Positions 7,943 to 17,500 of a DNA stretch of 64,000 bases are shown here, piece by piece. Location of the stretch: the NCBI GenBank assembly GCA_946480915.1, contig CAMLLO010000015.1, forward strand, positions 1 to 64,000, given 5' to 3'. The notes beneath the pieces were generated by a model. The model saw only the letters and a program-made list of their open reading frames with translations. It ran no database searches and was not told where the DNA came from. Position 1 is the stretch's first letter, and each line of letters starts with the position of its first letter. The translations under genes were made by a program, and so were the position numbers. This stretch comes from an uncultured Sphingobacteriaceae bacterium. Lineage in GTDB: Bacteria > Bacteroidota > Bacteroidia > Sphingobacteriales > Sphingobacteriaceae.

Positions 7943-10786
7943 ATGGATAAAGCTACCCCCGACCTTGGCGAGCAAAGTGAAGTTGAAGTTTACGGAGCCA
8001 GGGTGCATAATCTTAAAAATATTGATGTTTCCTTTCCCCGAAATAAGCTGGTTGTGATTACCGGTTTAAGCGGGAGCGGAAAATCGTCTTTAGCTTTTGA
8101 TACAATATATGCCGAAGGACAGCGCCGCTACATGGAAACCTTCAGTGCTTATTCCCGCCAATTTCTGGGAGGCATGGAACGCCCTGATGTCGATAAAATT
8201 TCGGGCCTAAGCCCTGTAATTGCCATCGAACAAAAAACTACCTCAAAAAATCCCCGCTCAACAGTCGGTACCATTACAGAGATATATGATTTCATGCGTT
8301 TGCTTTTTGCTCGTATTGGCGAGGCATATTCATATGTTACAGGAGAGAAAATGGAGCGCATGTCTGAAGATCAGATGTTTAAAAACGTTCTCGAGAAATT
8401 TGATGGCAAGGCAATAAACATCCTGGCTCCGGTGGTTAAGGGACGTAAAGGTCACTACCGTGAATTGTTTGAACAAATCAGAAAGCAAGGGTTTTTAAAG
8501 GTTCGGGTGGATGGCGAAATTTTAGATTTGGCACCTAAAATGCAGGTCGACAGATATAAAATCCATGATATTGAAATGGTGATCGATCGCTTGGTTGTTA
8601 CCGAGAAGGACAAAAAACGTCTATACACCTCCATTCAAACAGCACTTAAAACCGCAAAGGGAATTATCAAAATCTCCGATCAAGAGAATAATGAATTTTT
8701 CTTTAGCAAGTATTTGATGGATCCCGTTTCCGGAATCTCTTACGATGAACCGCAACCGAATACGTTTTCGTTCAATTCACCTTACGGCGCCTGTCAGAAA
8801 TGCAGCGGTTTAGGGTATATTTTTGAAATTGACAATAACGCGATTATCCCGAACCCTAAACTAAGCATCGTTCAGGGCGGACTAGCTCCCCTCGGAGAAT
8901 ATCGTGAAACCTGGATGTTTCAAATCTTAAAAGCCCTTTCTAAAAAGTTCAACTTTTCATTATCCACTCCCATCGAAAAGCTTGGGGAGGACATTGTTAA
9001 TATAATCTTAAACGGCTCTGATGATATTATAACCGTGCCGGTTGAGTATAATAAATGGAACGTTCAGAACTATCAGATAACATTCGATGGAATTATTAAA
9101 ATGCTTGAAGAGCAAACAGAAAAACGCGGCGAAGAGGCCAGCGAGGATCTGGAAAACTACCGCGTTTTAAGAAAATGCCCTGAATGTGAGGGTGCACGAC
9201 TGAAAAAAGAATCGCTTCATATCAAAGTGAATCAGAAAAACATCTTTGAGTTAGCAAGCATGGATATCTCAAACCTGTCCACCTGGTTTGATGGTGTTGA
9301 AGATAAGCTGACAGAACGTCAAAACGTAATAGCCAAAGAAATTCTAAAAGAGATCCGCTCAAGAATAGGGTTTCTTCTAGATGTTGGTTTAAACTATTTA
9401 ACTCTCGACAGAACGGCCAAAACTCTTTCGGGCGGTGAAGCTCAGCGGATAAGGCTTGCTACACAAATAGGCTCTCAATTAGTTAATGTGCTTTACATTT
9501 TGGATGAGCCGAGTATAGGCTTGCATCAGCGGGATAATGCCCGGTTAATTTCAGCATTGAAGAATCTTCGGGATATTGGCAACTCGGTGTTGGTGGTTGA
9601 GCACGACAAAGATATGATCCTTGAAGCTGATTATGTTATTGATATGGGACCTGCGGCCGGCGTACATGGCGGCGAGGTCGTATCGGCAGGCACCCCGGAT
9701 GAGTTTACAAAAATTCAAACTCTCACAAACGATTATATCAGTGGCGCCAAAGTAATTGCGGTACCTGCGAAAAGACGAGAGGGAACAGGGAAATCGTTAA
9801 TCCTGAAAAATGCTACCGGCAACAACTTAAAAAATGTAACGCTTGAAATTCCTCTGGGCAAATTTATTAGCGTTACAGGCGTTTCCGGGAGCGGTAAGTC
9901 GAGCTTAATTGCAGAAACTTTATATCCCATATTAAATCATCATTTCTTCCGGGCAAAGAAAACACCATTGCCTTTTAAGAAAATAGAGGGGCTTGAACAT
10001 ATTGATAAGGTAATTGAAATTGATCAAACACCGATCGGGCGCACTCCGCGCTCTAATCCATCAACATACACAGGCGTATTTTCCGACATTCGGAACCTGT
10101 TTGTCGGCTTGCCCGAAGCCCGGATAAGAGGATACAAACCCGGTCGTTTTTCGTTCAACGTCAAGGGAGGACGATGCGAAACCTGCCAGGGTGCAGGAAT
10201 GAAAGTGATTGAAATGAATTTCCTTCCGGATGTTCAGGTACCTTGTGAAGAGTGTCAGGGAAAGAGGTATAACCGCGAAACCTTAGAAGTCCGCTACCGC
10301 GGAAAATCAATCAGTGATGTTTTGGATATGAGTATTGAGGATGCGGTTGCGTTTTTTGAGCCTATTCCTTCGATTTATCGTAAGATAAAAACACTGTTTG
10401 ATGTAGGCTTAGGATATATTAAAATGGGGCAGTCATCCACCACCTTATCAGGCGGAGAAGCACAACGTGTTAAGCTGGCGACAGAGCTTTCAAAAAAAGA
10501 TACAGGAAAAACGTTTTATATTCTGGATGAACCAACAACCGGACTTCATTTTGAAGATATTAATGTTTTGCTGGGAGTCCTTAACCGGCTTGTCGATCAT
10601 GGAAATACGGTCCTGGTAATTGAACACAACCTGGATGTTGTTAAGGTATCGGATTGGGTAATTGATCTTGGACCTGAGGGTGGCTCCGGTGGTGGGCAGA
10701 TCTTATTTTCGGGTACACCCGACAACTTAACAAAAGTAAAAAATAGCCATACCGGAAAGTTTCTGAAAGTGGAAATGGGACGTTAG
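7943..10786 (+). CDS. uvrA: Excinuclease ABC subunit UvrA
   Basis: 947 residues, the standard UvrA length. Two ABC modules are visible: Walker [21 protein letters not shown] near the N-terminus and [11 protein letters not shown] in the second half, with signatures [14 protein letters not shown] and [14 protein letters not shown]. Zinc-binding cysteines occur in CQKCSGLG with CPECEGARL, and in CETCQGAG with [10 protein letters not shown]. UvrA with UvrB recognises bulky DNA damage in nucleotide excision repair. The first ATG ([11 protein letters not shown]) fits homologues. No LexA-type site was recognised upstream. The gene ends 101 bases before a convergent CHAT gene. Confidence 0.97.
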   Translation: MDKATPDLGEQSEVEVYGARVHNLKNIDVSFPRNKLVVITGLSGSGKSSLAFDTIYAEGQRRYMETFSAYSRQFLGGMERPDVDKISGLSPVIAIEQKTTSKNPRSTVGTITEIYDFMRLLFARIGEAYSYVTGEKMERMSEDQMFKNVLEKFDGKAINILAPVVKGRKGHYRELFEQIRKQGFLKVRVDGEILDLAPKMQVDRYKIHDIEMVIDRLVVTEKDKKRLYTSIQTALKTAKGIIKISDQENNEFFFSKYLMDPVSGISYDEPQPNTFSFNSPYGACQKCSGLGYIFEIDNNAIIPNPKLSIVQGGLAPLGEYRETWMFQILKALSKKFNFSLSTPIEKLGEDIVNIILNGSDDIITVPVEYNKWNVQNYQITFDGIIKMLEEQTEKRGEEASEDLENYRVLRKCPECEGARLKKESLHIKVNQKNIFELASMDISNLSTWFDGVEDKLTERQNVIAKEILKEIRSRIGFLLDVGLNYLTLDRTAKTLSGGEAQRIRLATQIGSQLVNVLYILDEPSIGLHQRDNARLISALKNLRDIGNSVLVVEHDKDMILEADYVIDMGPAAGVHGGEVVSAGTPDEFTKIQTLTNDYISGAKVIAVPAKRREGTGKSLILKNATGNNLKNVTLEIPLGKFISVTGVSGSGKSSLIAETLYPILNHHFFRAKKTPLPFKKIEGLEHIDKVIEIDQTPIGRTPRSNPSTYTGVFSDIRNLFVGLPEARIRGYKPGRFSFNVKGGRCETCQGAGMKVIEMNFLPDVQVPCEECQGKRYNRETLEVRYRGKSISDVLDMSIEDAVAFFEPIPSIYRKIKTLFDVGLGYIKMGQSSTTLSGGEAQRVKLATELSKKDTGKTFYILDEPTTGLHFEDINVLLGVLNRLVDHGNTVLVIEHNLDVVKVSDWVIDLGPEGGSGGGQILFSGTPDNLTKVKNSHTGKFLKVEMGR

Positions 10787-10800
10787 TGTTTGCGTGATTT

Positions 10801-10866
10801 AGTCATCGGATGACTCAAAAATTACTCGTGATTTTAATCTCCTGTTCTTATTTCATCCGATGACTC
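10801..10866. repeat. Pair of TCATCsGATGA palindromes between convergent genes
   Basis: AGTCATCGGATGACT (10801-10815) is a perfect odd-centred palindrome. A second copy of the core, TCATCCGATGA (10853-10863), lies 50 bases away centre to centre. Each core is the reverse complement of the other. They sit between the 3' ends of uvrA and the CHAT gene. There is no T tract, so they are not typical terminators. Confidence 0.6.
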
Positions 10867-10887
10867 ATAAACATTCGAGGGGGTAAA

Positions 10888-13581
10888 TTAAAATTTTCCT
10901 CTCCTTCTCCGAAATAAATATCCCGCAAGGACAACCAGTGGAATTCCCAATAAAGCGCCATATAACATAGTATAATTATCAGCATTTTCCAGTGATACTA
11001 TCTGCGGTTTTCCGATATATATTAAACTGCCCCAATAATACGGCAACAGCAGGGCCGGATTGTTATGTTTTCTCTTAAGCCAATCGATTTTGGCCTGATG
11101 AAGTGACATTGCAGCATCTTGTCCGTTTTGTAAGTTTTCATAAAACGATACTATTAATTGCGAACTCGCCTCGTCGTTTATGTTCCACAGACCAGCCACC
11201 ACACCTTTCGTTCCTGCTGCGGTAAAACCTCTGGATAAACTAAGTACACCTTCTCCAGAGGCCATAATACCATCTGCGGTTCGGCAGGCACTTAAAACCA
11301 TCAAATTTGGAACTCTTGTTTGGGCAGACAATTCAAATAGAAAAAATTTACCGTCGGCCAATTGCAACGCAGGCTCGGCACTGCTTCCAAGCATAAAAGA
11401 ATGCGTGCTAAGGTGAAGCACATTGGCTGTGTTTAATGCTTGCTTAAATCGAGCAATCGCAGCCTTTTTGTCAATATAATAGGCGCCTTTTAATTGTTCC
11501 TCCAGTTTTTCTGCCTCAACTGCAACAGCAGGAATTGGAATGCCCCCTTCATTTTTTGCGATAAAAAATCCGCTAAATGTATTGCCTGTCGGTTTACTCA
11601 GAGATGAACTTAGCCAGCTTTGGAGCGAATAGGCATAGCTTACAGACGCTCTTTTAATCAAAAAGGGCCATTTGGCAATAGATTCTGAATACCGCGCACT
11701 GGTAATCAGCGATTCAAAGGGTAGATATCCTAAAATATCGTCTGGAATTATCAAGGTTTTTTTCTGCTGTTTGCCCTCAAAACTATTTGACAGAAGTTTC
11801 TGAAAAATCTGATAAGAAGAATTATAAAATCCTTCAGGATTATTGATCATCGCTTCAGGGCCTTGCTTAAAGTAAAACTGAACAAAATGGTCGATTTCTG
11901 TTTTGAACTGCCCGGCATTTCTCAGTTGTATGATAGTGTCGATCTTCCCCTTTTCTGCTTTGATAATGAAAACATTCTTTTCGCCCCAGAAGAAGTTTAT
12001 AATCCCGAACTGATCAGGTATTTGTTTAAGCAGTTTTCCTACAGGAATAGACTCAAGTGCGTCTGTTTTGTTCCATGCAGGGTATTTCTTTTTGATCTTC
12101 TTATCTAGAATTGCCAGTTTATATTGGGTTTCGTGCAGATTATTTAAAAGAATTTTGTTTTCATTATTCTGGAGATATTCTTTCTCATAATAAATCATTG
12201 CTCTTTTTAACGCCTGGCGTTCTTTCAGATGTGGATCACTCTCGCTTAAAAGCGATCGTTGGTTTTGTTGAATTTGATCTAGCAGAGTTCTGGCTTTTGT
12301 TTGTTCAGCTATACCCAATATTATTTCCGAATATTTCTTATGATGGGTTTTAATCCAAAGATCATAGGCGGTTGCGATCGCTTTCTCTGCCAGATTCTTC
12401 GACTGTTTTTGATAATATAACCGATCTGCAGCATCGGCAAATTCATTTCTTGATTTATCTCCGGTAGCCATCGCCAGCAGATAATTATCAAGTGCATTCC
12501 CCTGTTTATTCAACAATAAAAGGGCATTTCCTCGACCCTCTAAAACATCGTAAAGCCGATTTTCACTGTATAATTTTTTAACCGAAGGCAAACTTCCATA
12601 ATCAACACCTTGAAAATCAGGAATCAGGATTTGTAATGCCTGATTGTATAAGTTCAGTGCTTGCTCGGCCTTATTCTGTAAAACTAAAATATTCCCCAAT
12701 TGAATAAGCAGGTTTGCTTTTTCTCTTTTTCGACTTCCTTTAAAATTTAGATCAGTTACCTGGAGACCTTGGGAATAATATTGATGGGCTGAAAGGAAGT
12801 TATGTTTTTTTTGCTCTATATTCCCCGCAAGGGTGTATGCGCTAAGCAACCAATAAGGTGAGCTCACACTTTTATTTTTAGAAAGAATATTCAACGCAGA
12901 AGCTACACTTTTTGAAGCTTTAGCATACTCGCCTTTTTCATATTCGATATCAGCCAGTGTGCTGTAAAGAAGTCCGGATACCGGATGATTTTGTACTAAG
13001 TATTTGAATCCGTTCCGGCAAAGGGCTTCCGCCTGATTTAGATCGCCCATCGATTTGTATGAGATAGCCAAATTACTACATATGGAAGCAATGGCTAGCT
13101 TGTCGTGTTTTGCTGCCGCAATCCTAAGGCTTTTCTTCTGAATAAATATGGCATTAGTATAATCTCCCAGTCTTGTATAATTATTCCCCAGCGGTTTAAA
13201 TATGTACTCAACCAGGTCGTAATTTTCAATCGGGTGCTGCTTGTAATAACTGTACGCTTTTTCGTATTCTTCTATGGATTTTAATACATTTCCTGCGTAA
13301 AGCTGATAATAGCCTTGGTTGATTAACAGATTTAGCCACCCTTCAATTTCCTGATTAGTTTGTGGTTTCCTCCAGGTTTCGCTTTCTGTAGACATTAAAA
13401 ATGGAAGCCGCTGACCGGGCTTTTCAGCATTGTAAGCTATTCTTGCATACAGCCAATCCCTTAAATTATCCTCTTTTTTAAACCCGATGAGGACTGTGTC
13501 GAGCGTTTGCCTTGCATGATCCTGAGCTTGCGTCGGCTGGAAACACCCTGTAAAAATGAGAAGCAGGAATATCGCTTTCAA
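10888..13581 (-). CDS. Exported TPR-CHAT protein (caspase-like fold) with C-terminal membrane anchor
   Basis: 897 residues. A signal peptide (MKAIFLLLIFTGCFQPTQAQ) is followed by a TPR superhelix at ~60-400 (for example NYTRLGDYTNAIFIQKKSL and NLAISYKSMGDLNQAEALCR), a coiled-coil-like linker at ~430-510, and a CHAT domain at ~590-865. The caspase-type dyad is H727 (HLSTH) and C766 (LSACRTADG), followed by GEGVLSLSRGF. The last ~25 residues are a hydrophobic segment followed by RRRRGKF, so the protein should sit in the inner membrane with its body in the periplasm. CHAT proteins are known or proposed peptidases related to separase and caspases; the substrate is unknown. It begins 12 bases after the PKD gene, so the two form an operon. 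Confidence 0.88.
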   Translation of the reverse strand: MKAIFLLLIFTGCFQPTQAQDHARQTLDTVLIGFKKEDNLRDWLYARIAYNAEKPGQRLPFLMSTESETWRKPQTNQEIEGWLNLLINQGYYQLYAGNVLKSIEEYEKAYSYYKQHPIENYDLVEYIFKPLGNNYTRLGDYTNAIFIQKKSLRIAAAKHDKLAIASICSNLAISYKSMGDLNQAEALCRNGFKYLVQNHPVSGLLYSTLADIEYEKGEYAKASKSVASALNILSKNKSVSSPYWLLSAYTLAGNIEQKKHNFLSAHQYYSQGLQVTDLNFKGSRKREKANLLIQLGNILVLQNKAEQALNLYNQALQILIPDFQGVDYGSLPSVKKLYSENRLYDVLEGRGNALLLLNKQGNALDNYLLAMATGDKSRNEFADAADRLYYQKQSKNLAEKAIATAYDLWIKTHHKKYSEIILGIAEQTKARTLLDQIQQNQRSLLSESDPHLKERQALKRAMIYYEKEYLQNNENKILLNNLHETQYKLAILDKKIKKKYPAWNKTDALESIPVGKLLKQIPDQFGIINFFWGEKNVFIIKAEKGKIDTIIQLRNAGQFKTEIDHFVQFYFKQGPEAMINNPEGFYNSSYQIFQKLLSNSFEGKQQKKTLIIPDDILGYLPFESLITSARYSESIAKWPFLIKRASVSYAYSLQSWLSSSLSKPTGNTFSGFFIAKNEGGIPIPAVAVEAEKLEEQLKGAYYIDKKAAIARFKQALNTANVLHLSTHSFMLGSSAEPALQLADGKFFLFELSAQTRVPNLMVLSACRTADGIMASGEGVLSLSRGFTAAGTKGVVAGLWNINDEASSQLIVSFYENLQNGQDAAMSLHQAKIDWLKRKHNNPALLLPYYWGSLIYIGKPQIVSLENADNYTMLYGALLGIPLVVLAGYLFRRRRGKF

Positions 13582-13593
13582 CTTAAATTGGTG

Positions 13594-15561
13594 TTAAAAC
13601 TTCCATACAAGATATGTCGAAAGGCGCCTGTCCTTAATATTCAGCGAATGAAGGTACCTGATACCTAATGACGGCCCTACCCGAACTCTGCCTAGCTGAA
13701 TATCTGCAAATAAGGTGGTTTTCCATTGGTCAAAGTTTTGATTCTCTTCTTTTTGGATAGAATTGATAATGAGACTCTGGCCGTTTGCACCTTGCAGATA
13801 TGCGTCCTGTATTAATTCATTGGTTGTTCTGAGGTTTGCCGAGAGCATTGCACCCGCACCAAATCCTATGAAAGAATTTAGATTGTATCTCAACTGCAGG
13901 GGTACAGCGTCGATTGAAACAACTTTTGATTTTCTAAACTGCTCCCGGTAATCAATTTTATATCCAATGCGATTGATCACGGTATCGCCGCCCACTTTGC
14001 GGCCCAATGAAGTTTGCGATTCGTTAAACGTGCTTACATAAAGTTCCCATTGCAGATATTTACGATGTGGCGCAAATGGAGCTACACTTAAGCCCAGGCT
14101 GTAATTTTTATTTCCCGTGGCGATGGTCGAATTATTCACCTGCGAGCCATAAACGGCGATAATTCCTGGAGATAGTCCTGGTTTAAATCTTCCTACAGAG
14201 CGGTTTGTGTAAATCGGTTCGTTCTTATCGAAAACAATAGCCGCCTGGCTCCCGAAAGGAACTTTTTTCGGCTTCTTTTTAAAGCGTACGACATATTCAA
14301 TATATCCCATGGTAGAGTCGAGATCTGAAACTCCCTTTTGCTTTACCCCAGGCAGGTAAATATTTTTGAAAATAAAAGTCACGCTGTCTTTAGAGACGGT
14401 GGTATCCAAACAACTTTGATTGCTGTAGGCGGAATCGCAGAGGATACATGGAGGTTGCGAACCTTTAATTTTAAGAGTTGAGAGATCAAGTATTCCTGCG
14501 GTCCGAACTCCAATCGCTACTTTTTTTGCTGGTCCTTCACCAGTATTCTGAAAACGTACTTTATAGGTTAGCTCGCGCTTTTTTCCGGTGAAACGATAAT
14601 TCATTCTGCGGTTTTTGAGCATCATCTTATTCGGGTCGTGCGAGGCAACGATCTGCAAATTCAAGTCAACAATTTCATGCTCTAACAGCGGGTCGTCCGG
14701 AATAAACATGGCAGAAATGGTAACCACAGCGTTCGTGTCTTGAAGCATCTCGGGAGTGGTCTTTAAAGACATGAACATAAAACGCTCCTCCCCTTGTTTT
14801 AAGTTTTCAAACTTCCAGACTTCACTGTTTCTAAATAATCCGGTTTTATCTTTTATCACACGCGAGTGCTCATCAGATTTAAAGCTTTCAATAATCGCCG
14901 GACCACCTTTTTGCCTCCAGTCTTCTTCAATAACCTTTTGAAGCGGAACATACGCCAATAATGTCTGGAGTGCCGATCTCTGCTCCTTGTGATAACTGCG
15001 GGTCTCTTTGATTAAAAAGTTATCCTGTTTAAATTGTTTTTCATTGTAAAGAATGGCGAGCTTTCCGCTGAGGTTTGGAATATTCCACTCACTTTTATTT
15101 CGATAGCCAACAAGCAAAACCATTTCTTCCGCAGGCTTCGGCATGCGGTTAGTTTTCAGTTCAATACTTCCGCCATTTTTAAAAAATGTGGGAGAAGCAG
15201 CTGCATATCGCGTAGGCGGAACTTTAGGAACGTTTATTTTTTTTGGCTTTGTGGGAGGCGGTTTGCCATCATCGTAGTTGTTGGTAGCATAAACCCGGGC
15301 TTCAAAGGTTCCTGTATCCCGGTAGGTGTGAAAAGGATTTTTCTCAAAGCTAAAGGTGCCGTCGCCGAATTCCCAGAAGTACGTATAGAAGGGAGCAGGT
15401 GCCCCTGATATTTGCCTGAGTTCTCTTAATGTTGCGCTGAATTTAAATCCGCTGCTGTCCTGGTTTACATTAATTGCAGCCGGAATTGTATCCAAAGGCG
15501 GAACTTGCGCATTTACCGCTGATGATAAAAGTGTTAACAAGGCTATAATCAGGTACTTCAT
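13594..15561 (-). CDS. PKD-domain protein with DUF11-like domain and predicted outer-membrane barrel
   Basis: Start placed at 15561 (MKYLIIALLTLLSSAVNAQ, a clear signal peptide); the frame is open 9 codons further. 655 residues. A PKD domain at ~25-105 (FWEFGDGTFSFEKNPFHTY, DTGTFEARVYATN) is followed by a middle region containing LTYKVRFQNTGEGPAKKV, typical of DUF11-like repeats of surface proteins, and a Cys-rich patch (CILCDSAYSNQSC). The last ~170 residues alternate hydrophobic and polar residues and end in YLVWKF, as in outer-membrane barrels. It is probably a surface-anchored barrel with adhesive domains facing outward or into the periplasm. It is cotranscribed with the downstream CHAT gene and lies below a terminator that separates it from the lipoprotein gene. 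Confidence 0.75.
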   Translation of the reverse strand: MKYLIIALLTLLSSAVNAQVPPLDTIPAAINVNQDSSGFKFSATLRELRQISGAPAPFYTYFWEFGDGTFSFEKNPFHTYRDTGTFEARVYATNNYDDGKPPPTKPKKINVPKVPPTRYAAASPTFFKNGGSIELKTNRMPKPAEEMVLLVGYRNKSEWNIPNLSGKLAILYNEKQFKQDNFLIKETRSYHKEQRSALQTLLAYVPLQKVIEEDWRQKGGPAIIESFKSDEHSRVIKDKTGLFRNSEVWKFENLKQGEERFMFMSLKTTPEMLQDTNAVVTISAMFIPDDPLLEHEIVDLNLQIVASHDPNKMMLKNRRMNYRFTGKKRELTYKVRFQNTGEGPAKKVAIGVRTAGILDLSTLKIKGSQPPCILCDSAYSNQSCLDTTVSKDSVTFIFKNIYLPGVKQKGVSDLDSTMGYIEYVVRFKKKPKKVPFGSQAAIVFDKNEPIYTNRSVGRFKPGLSPGIIAVYGSQVNNSTIATGNKNYSLGLSVAPFAPHRKYLQWELYVSTFNESQTSLGRKVGGDTVINRIGYKIDYREQFRKSKVVSIDAVPLQLRYNLNSFIGFGAGAMLSANLRTTNELIQDAYLQGANGQSLIINSIQKEENQNFDQWKTTLFADIQLGRVRVGPSLGIRYLHSLNIKDRRLSTYLVWKF

Positions 15562-15605
15562 GGTTGTTATCGAAATTAAATATAGCAATTATTTTAAAGC
15601 AAAAA

Positions 15606-15632
15606 ACACCGGTGATGAGCCATCACCGGTGT
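15606..15632 (-). terminator. Strong terminator after the lipoprotein gene
   Basis: ACACCGGTGATG and its exact complement form a 12-bp stem with a 3-nt loop. On the minus strand it is followed by six T. It lies between the lipoprotein gene and the PKD-CHAT pair, so the latter need their own promoter or read-through. Confidence 0.9.
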
Positions 15633-15658
15633 AAGGTTAACCGTTTATTTAGGCAGGA

Positions 15659-16618
15659 TTAGTAATTATTTAAGCTGCTTATCTCAGTTTGAACATTCGC
15701 TTCAGTAGTTTCAGTTAAAGTCAGACTTTCATTTAAATTAGCAGTTATGGTGATTTCTTTCTTTGCGAAGTAATATCTGCCATCTTTAATAGAAAACGCT
15801 ATTAAACGACCTTCTTCGCCCACAGGCATCATGTTGTCATAACTTTTTACTTTATTTGCACCATCAGGAGTATAAAGCTGTGCGGCTACATTGCTTCCTT
15901 TTGCACAAAAGAAAACGAAAGTTTCTCCAGAAAAGCTGCGGAAAGTAGCCATTGTACCGGGGTTATTCAGAACTTCAACACGCACAGTTGTTTTAGGGTT
16001 AGAGTAACTCCAGAATACATCGCAATTTATCCAGCCCAACATTCCAAAATCAAATGCGAACTCACCCTGGGTGGATTGTACCTCTCTTTGTCCGGCCCCG
16101 TTTGCGGGCTTTGGCGCCTGCCATGCCATTTGCTTTGCGTCATTCTGAACGCCTTCCCATAATTGGGTTACGCCCTCACGATTCGCCGGAATACGAACTT
16201 TAACAGGAACTGCAAGATTTTTATCTACGCTTTCGCCGTTTGCTTTTACGTCAATAAATATAAATCCATCGGATACAAGTGGGGCTCCTGAAATATGATT
16301 AGTATTGGTACCTCCCATAATTACTTCGCTTCTTTTCAGCATTTCATATGCAATTACAGTTACTTCGCCAGTTACCGGAATGCCATTTTTCGTAAGAGAG
16401 CCTACCGGGAAGGTAATTTTTGTACCTCCTGATAAACTTACAGTTTGTGGCAGCTCGGTAGCATTAATAGAAACGGTTTGCTTTTTAGGACCGATTTTTT
16501 CGGTGAACTCTTTTGCTGTGTTTGCTGTGTTGACCGGAAGGTTTCTGTCTTTTCTGCAAGCGGCAAATAATATAATCGTTGTTAAAAATAGGGCTGGTAT
16601 TAAGTTGATCTTTTTCAT
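15659..16618 (-). CDS. Lipoprotein of unknown function, part of the CHAT/PKD locus
   Basis: 319 residues with a lipoprotein signal ending ILFAAC. I do not recognise the family with certainty. Residues ~60-160 (SGGTKITFPVGSL, GEVTVIAYEM, SDGFIFIDVKANGE) look like the ZU5-like or beta-sandwich segments of Bacteroidota surface lipoproteins, where inorganic text such as 'P.GSL....G.V.V......' recurs. The second half (FGMLGWINCDVFW) is probably another beta domain. The start ATG overlaps the stop of a tiny upstream ORF (ATGA), so translation may be coupled. It is divergent from the sigma factor gene and followed by a strong terminator. Confidence 0.6.
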   Translation of the reverse strand: MKKINLIPALFLTTIILFAACRKDRNLPVNTANTAKEFTEKIGPKKQTVSINATELPQTVSLSGGTKITFPVGSLTKNGIPVTGEVTVIAYEMLKRSEVIMGGTNTNHISGAPLVSDGFIFIDVKANGESVDKNLAVPVKVRIPANREGVTQLWEGVQNDAKQMAWQAPKPANGAGQREVQSTQGEFAFDFGMLGWINCDVFWSYSNPKTTVRVEVLNNPGTMATFRSFSGETFVFFCAKGSNVAAQLYTPDGANKVKSYDNMMPVGEEGRLIAFSIKDGRYYFAKKEITITANLNESLTLTETTEANVQTEISSLNNY

Positions 16619-16671
16619 GATTTTGATTTTTTATGATTTTGCTTACTCTTAGGCTTTTCAGCTTCCGCCAT
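16615..16671 (-). CDS. Tiny Lys-rich leader ORF (18 aa) overlapping the lipoprotein start
   Basis: ATG at 16671 opens MAEAEKPKSKQNHKKSKS, ending at a TGA that overlaps the lipoprotein ATG as ATGA. The peptide has 7 Lys in 18 residues and no homologue that I know. The overlap suggests translational coupling. A decayed second copy of the same reading frame lies at 16777-16833, which argues that the sequence was duplicated as a unit. Whether it is translated is unproven. Confidence 0.4.
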   Translation of the reverse strand: MAEAEKPKSKQNHKKSKS

Positions 16672-16684
16672 GTTTTTATGTGAT

Positions 16685-16780
16685 TTACTTTATTATTAAT
16701 AATTGAATTAGGATGCATATAGCTAAAACCATTGCCAGGTTTATCAGACATCTTGTTAGTACTTGTTTATGTGTTCTCAT
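16685..16780 (-). CDS. Possible 31-aa single-span membrane peptide
   Basis: ATG at 16780 opens a 31-codon frame. It has a basic start (MRTHKQVLTRC) followed by about 19 hydrophobic residues (LINLAMVLAICILIQLLII) and a final Lys. It overlaps the stop of the upstream Lys-rich frame as ATGA, the same arrangement as the lipoprotein start. It could be a real small membrane protein or the decayed start of a duplicated gene. Small size keeps confidence low. Confidence 0.35.
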   Translation of the reverse strand: MRTHKQVLTRCLINLAMVLAICILIQLLIIK

Positions 16781-16833
16781 TTTTTATTCTTGTTATATTG
16801 CTTACTCTTTTCAGGCTTTTCAGCGTCGGCCGT
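16777..16833 (-). pseudogene. Decayed copy of the Lys-rich leader ORF, start codon lost
   Basis: The frame reads (ACG)ADAEKPEKSKQYNKNKK and aligns with the intact leader at 16615-16671 (MAEAEKPKSKQ...). The codon at the ATG position is ACG, so the start appears lost by one base change, and one extra codon (GAA) is present. Its TGA overlaps the ATG of the 31-aa membrane frame. Confidence 0.45.
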
Positions 16834-16885
16834 TTTGATTGATTTGAAACTATATCAGCGCCACCTGAAATTTGTTACCCCCCTG

Positions 16886-16903
16886 TTGAAAATAAATTTT
16901 CAA
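16886..16903. promoter_or_regulatory. Inverted repeat in the divergent promoter region (candidate operator)
   Basis: TTGAAAAT-AA-ATTTTCAA is a perfect 8+2+8 inverted repeat. It lies 37 bases before the sigma factor start, in the region between the divergent sigma and lipoprotein transcripts. The sequence is AT-rich, so chance is possible. Confidence 0.35.
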
Positions 16904-16939
16904 AAAGTTTAAAAGAGCTTAACTTAGAATGTAAAAGTT

Positions 16940-17494
16940 TTGGATAAGCTACATCAGGATCATCGCTTTATTGAAGCACTGCTAAAAAACGACCGTAAGG
17001 TGGTGCAGGAGATTTATGAAAAATTCGCAGGCAAGATCAAGCGTTATATAATTAATAATAGCGGTTCTGAAAACGACGCTGCGGATATATTACAGGAAGC
17101 CTTGATCGACATCTACCAGCAGGCAAAATATAAGTCATTTAAACTTAGCTGTCCTTTTGAACCCTTCCTTTTATTGGTGTGCAAACGTAAATGGCTTAAT
17201 GAACTGAAAAAAAAATCAGTTTTACCGGTAACAAAAATCGACGACGCTTTATTAGTAATTGGTGAGGATGTTTTTGCTGAAGCTGAATTACTCGAAAAAC
17301 AGGATGAGGAAGCAAAACGCTTTACATTGATGTTTGAAAAGCTTGGAGAGCGATGTAAAGAGATCATCAGCGAAAGCCTTAAAGGCGATGCTCAGGAATT
17401 GGTAGCCGAGAAATTGGGTGTTACCTATGGATATCTTCGGAAGAAGAAGTCTGAATGTATGGCTGCTCTCATCAAATTAATTAAGCAAAATTAA
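16940..17494 (+). CDS. ECF-like RNA polymerase sigma factor
   Basis: 184 residues. Region 2 is seen at ~10-75 (YEKFAGKIKRYIINN, DAADILQEALIDIYQQ) and region 4 at ~125-180 (FEKLGERCKEIISESLKGDAQELVAEKLG, ending in an HTH, YGYLRKKKSECM). A stop codon lies 12 bases upstream in frame and no ATG or GTG is available, so the start is the TTG at 16940; MDKLHQDHRFIEALL fits the usual family N-terminus. The next gene starts 6 bases after the stop and encodes a membrane protein with an anti-sigma-like layout. The likely targets are the divergent lipoprotein and PKD-CHAT genes (inferred from position). Confidence 0.88.
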   Translation: MDKLHQDHRFIEALLKNDRKVVQEIYEKFAGKIKRYIINNSGSENDAADILQEALIDIYQQAKYKSFKLSCPFEPFLLLVCKRKWLNELKKKSVLPVTKIDDALLVIGEDVFAEAELLEKQDEEAKRFTLMFEKLGERCKEIISESLKGDAQELVAEKLGVTYGYLRKKKSECMAALIKLIKQN

Positions 17495-17500
17495 ATAGCT

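Noticed and set aside
13763..15408. Several plus-strand open frames of 60-124 codons opposite the PKD gene
   Set aside because: They are antisense to a clear coding frame, have no family motifs and no promoter; treated as shadows.
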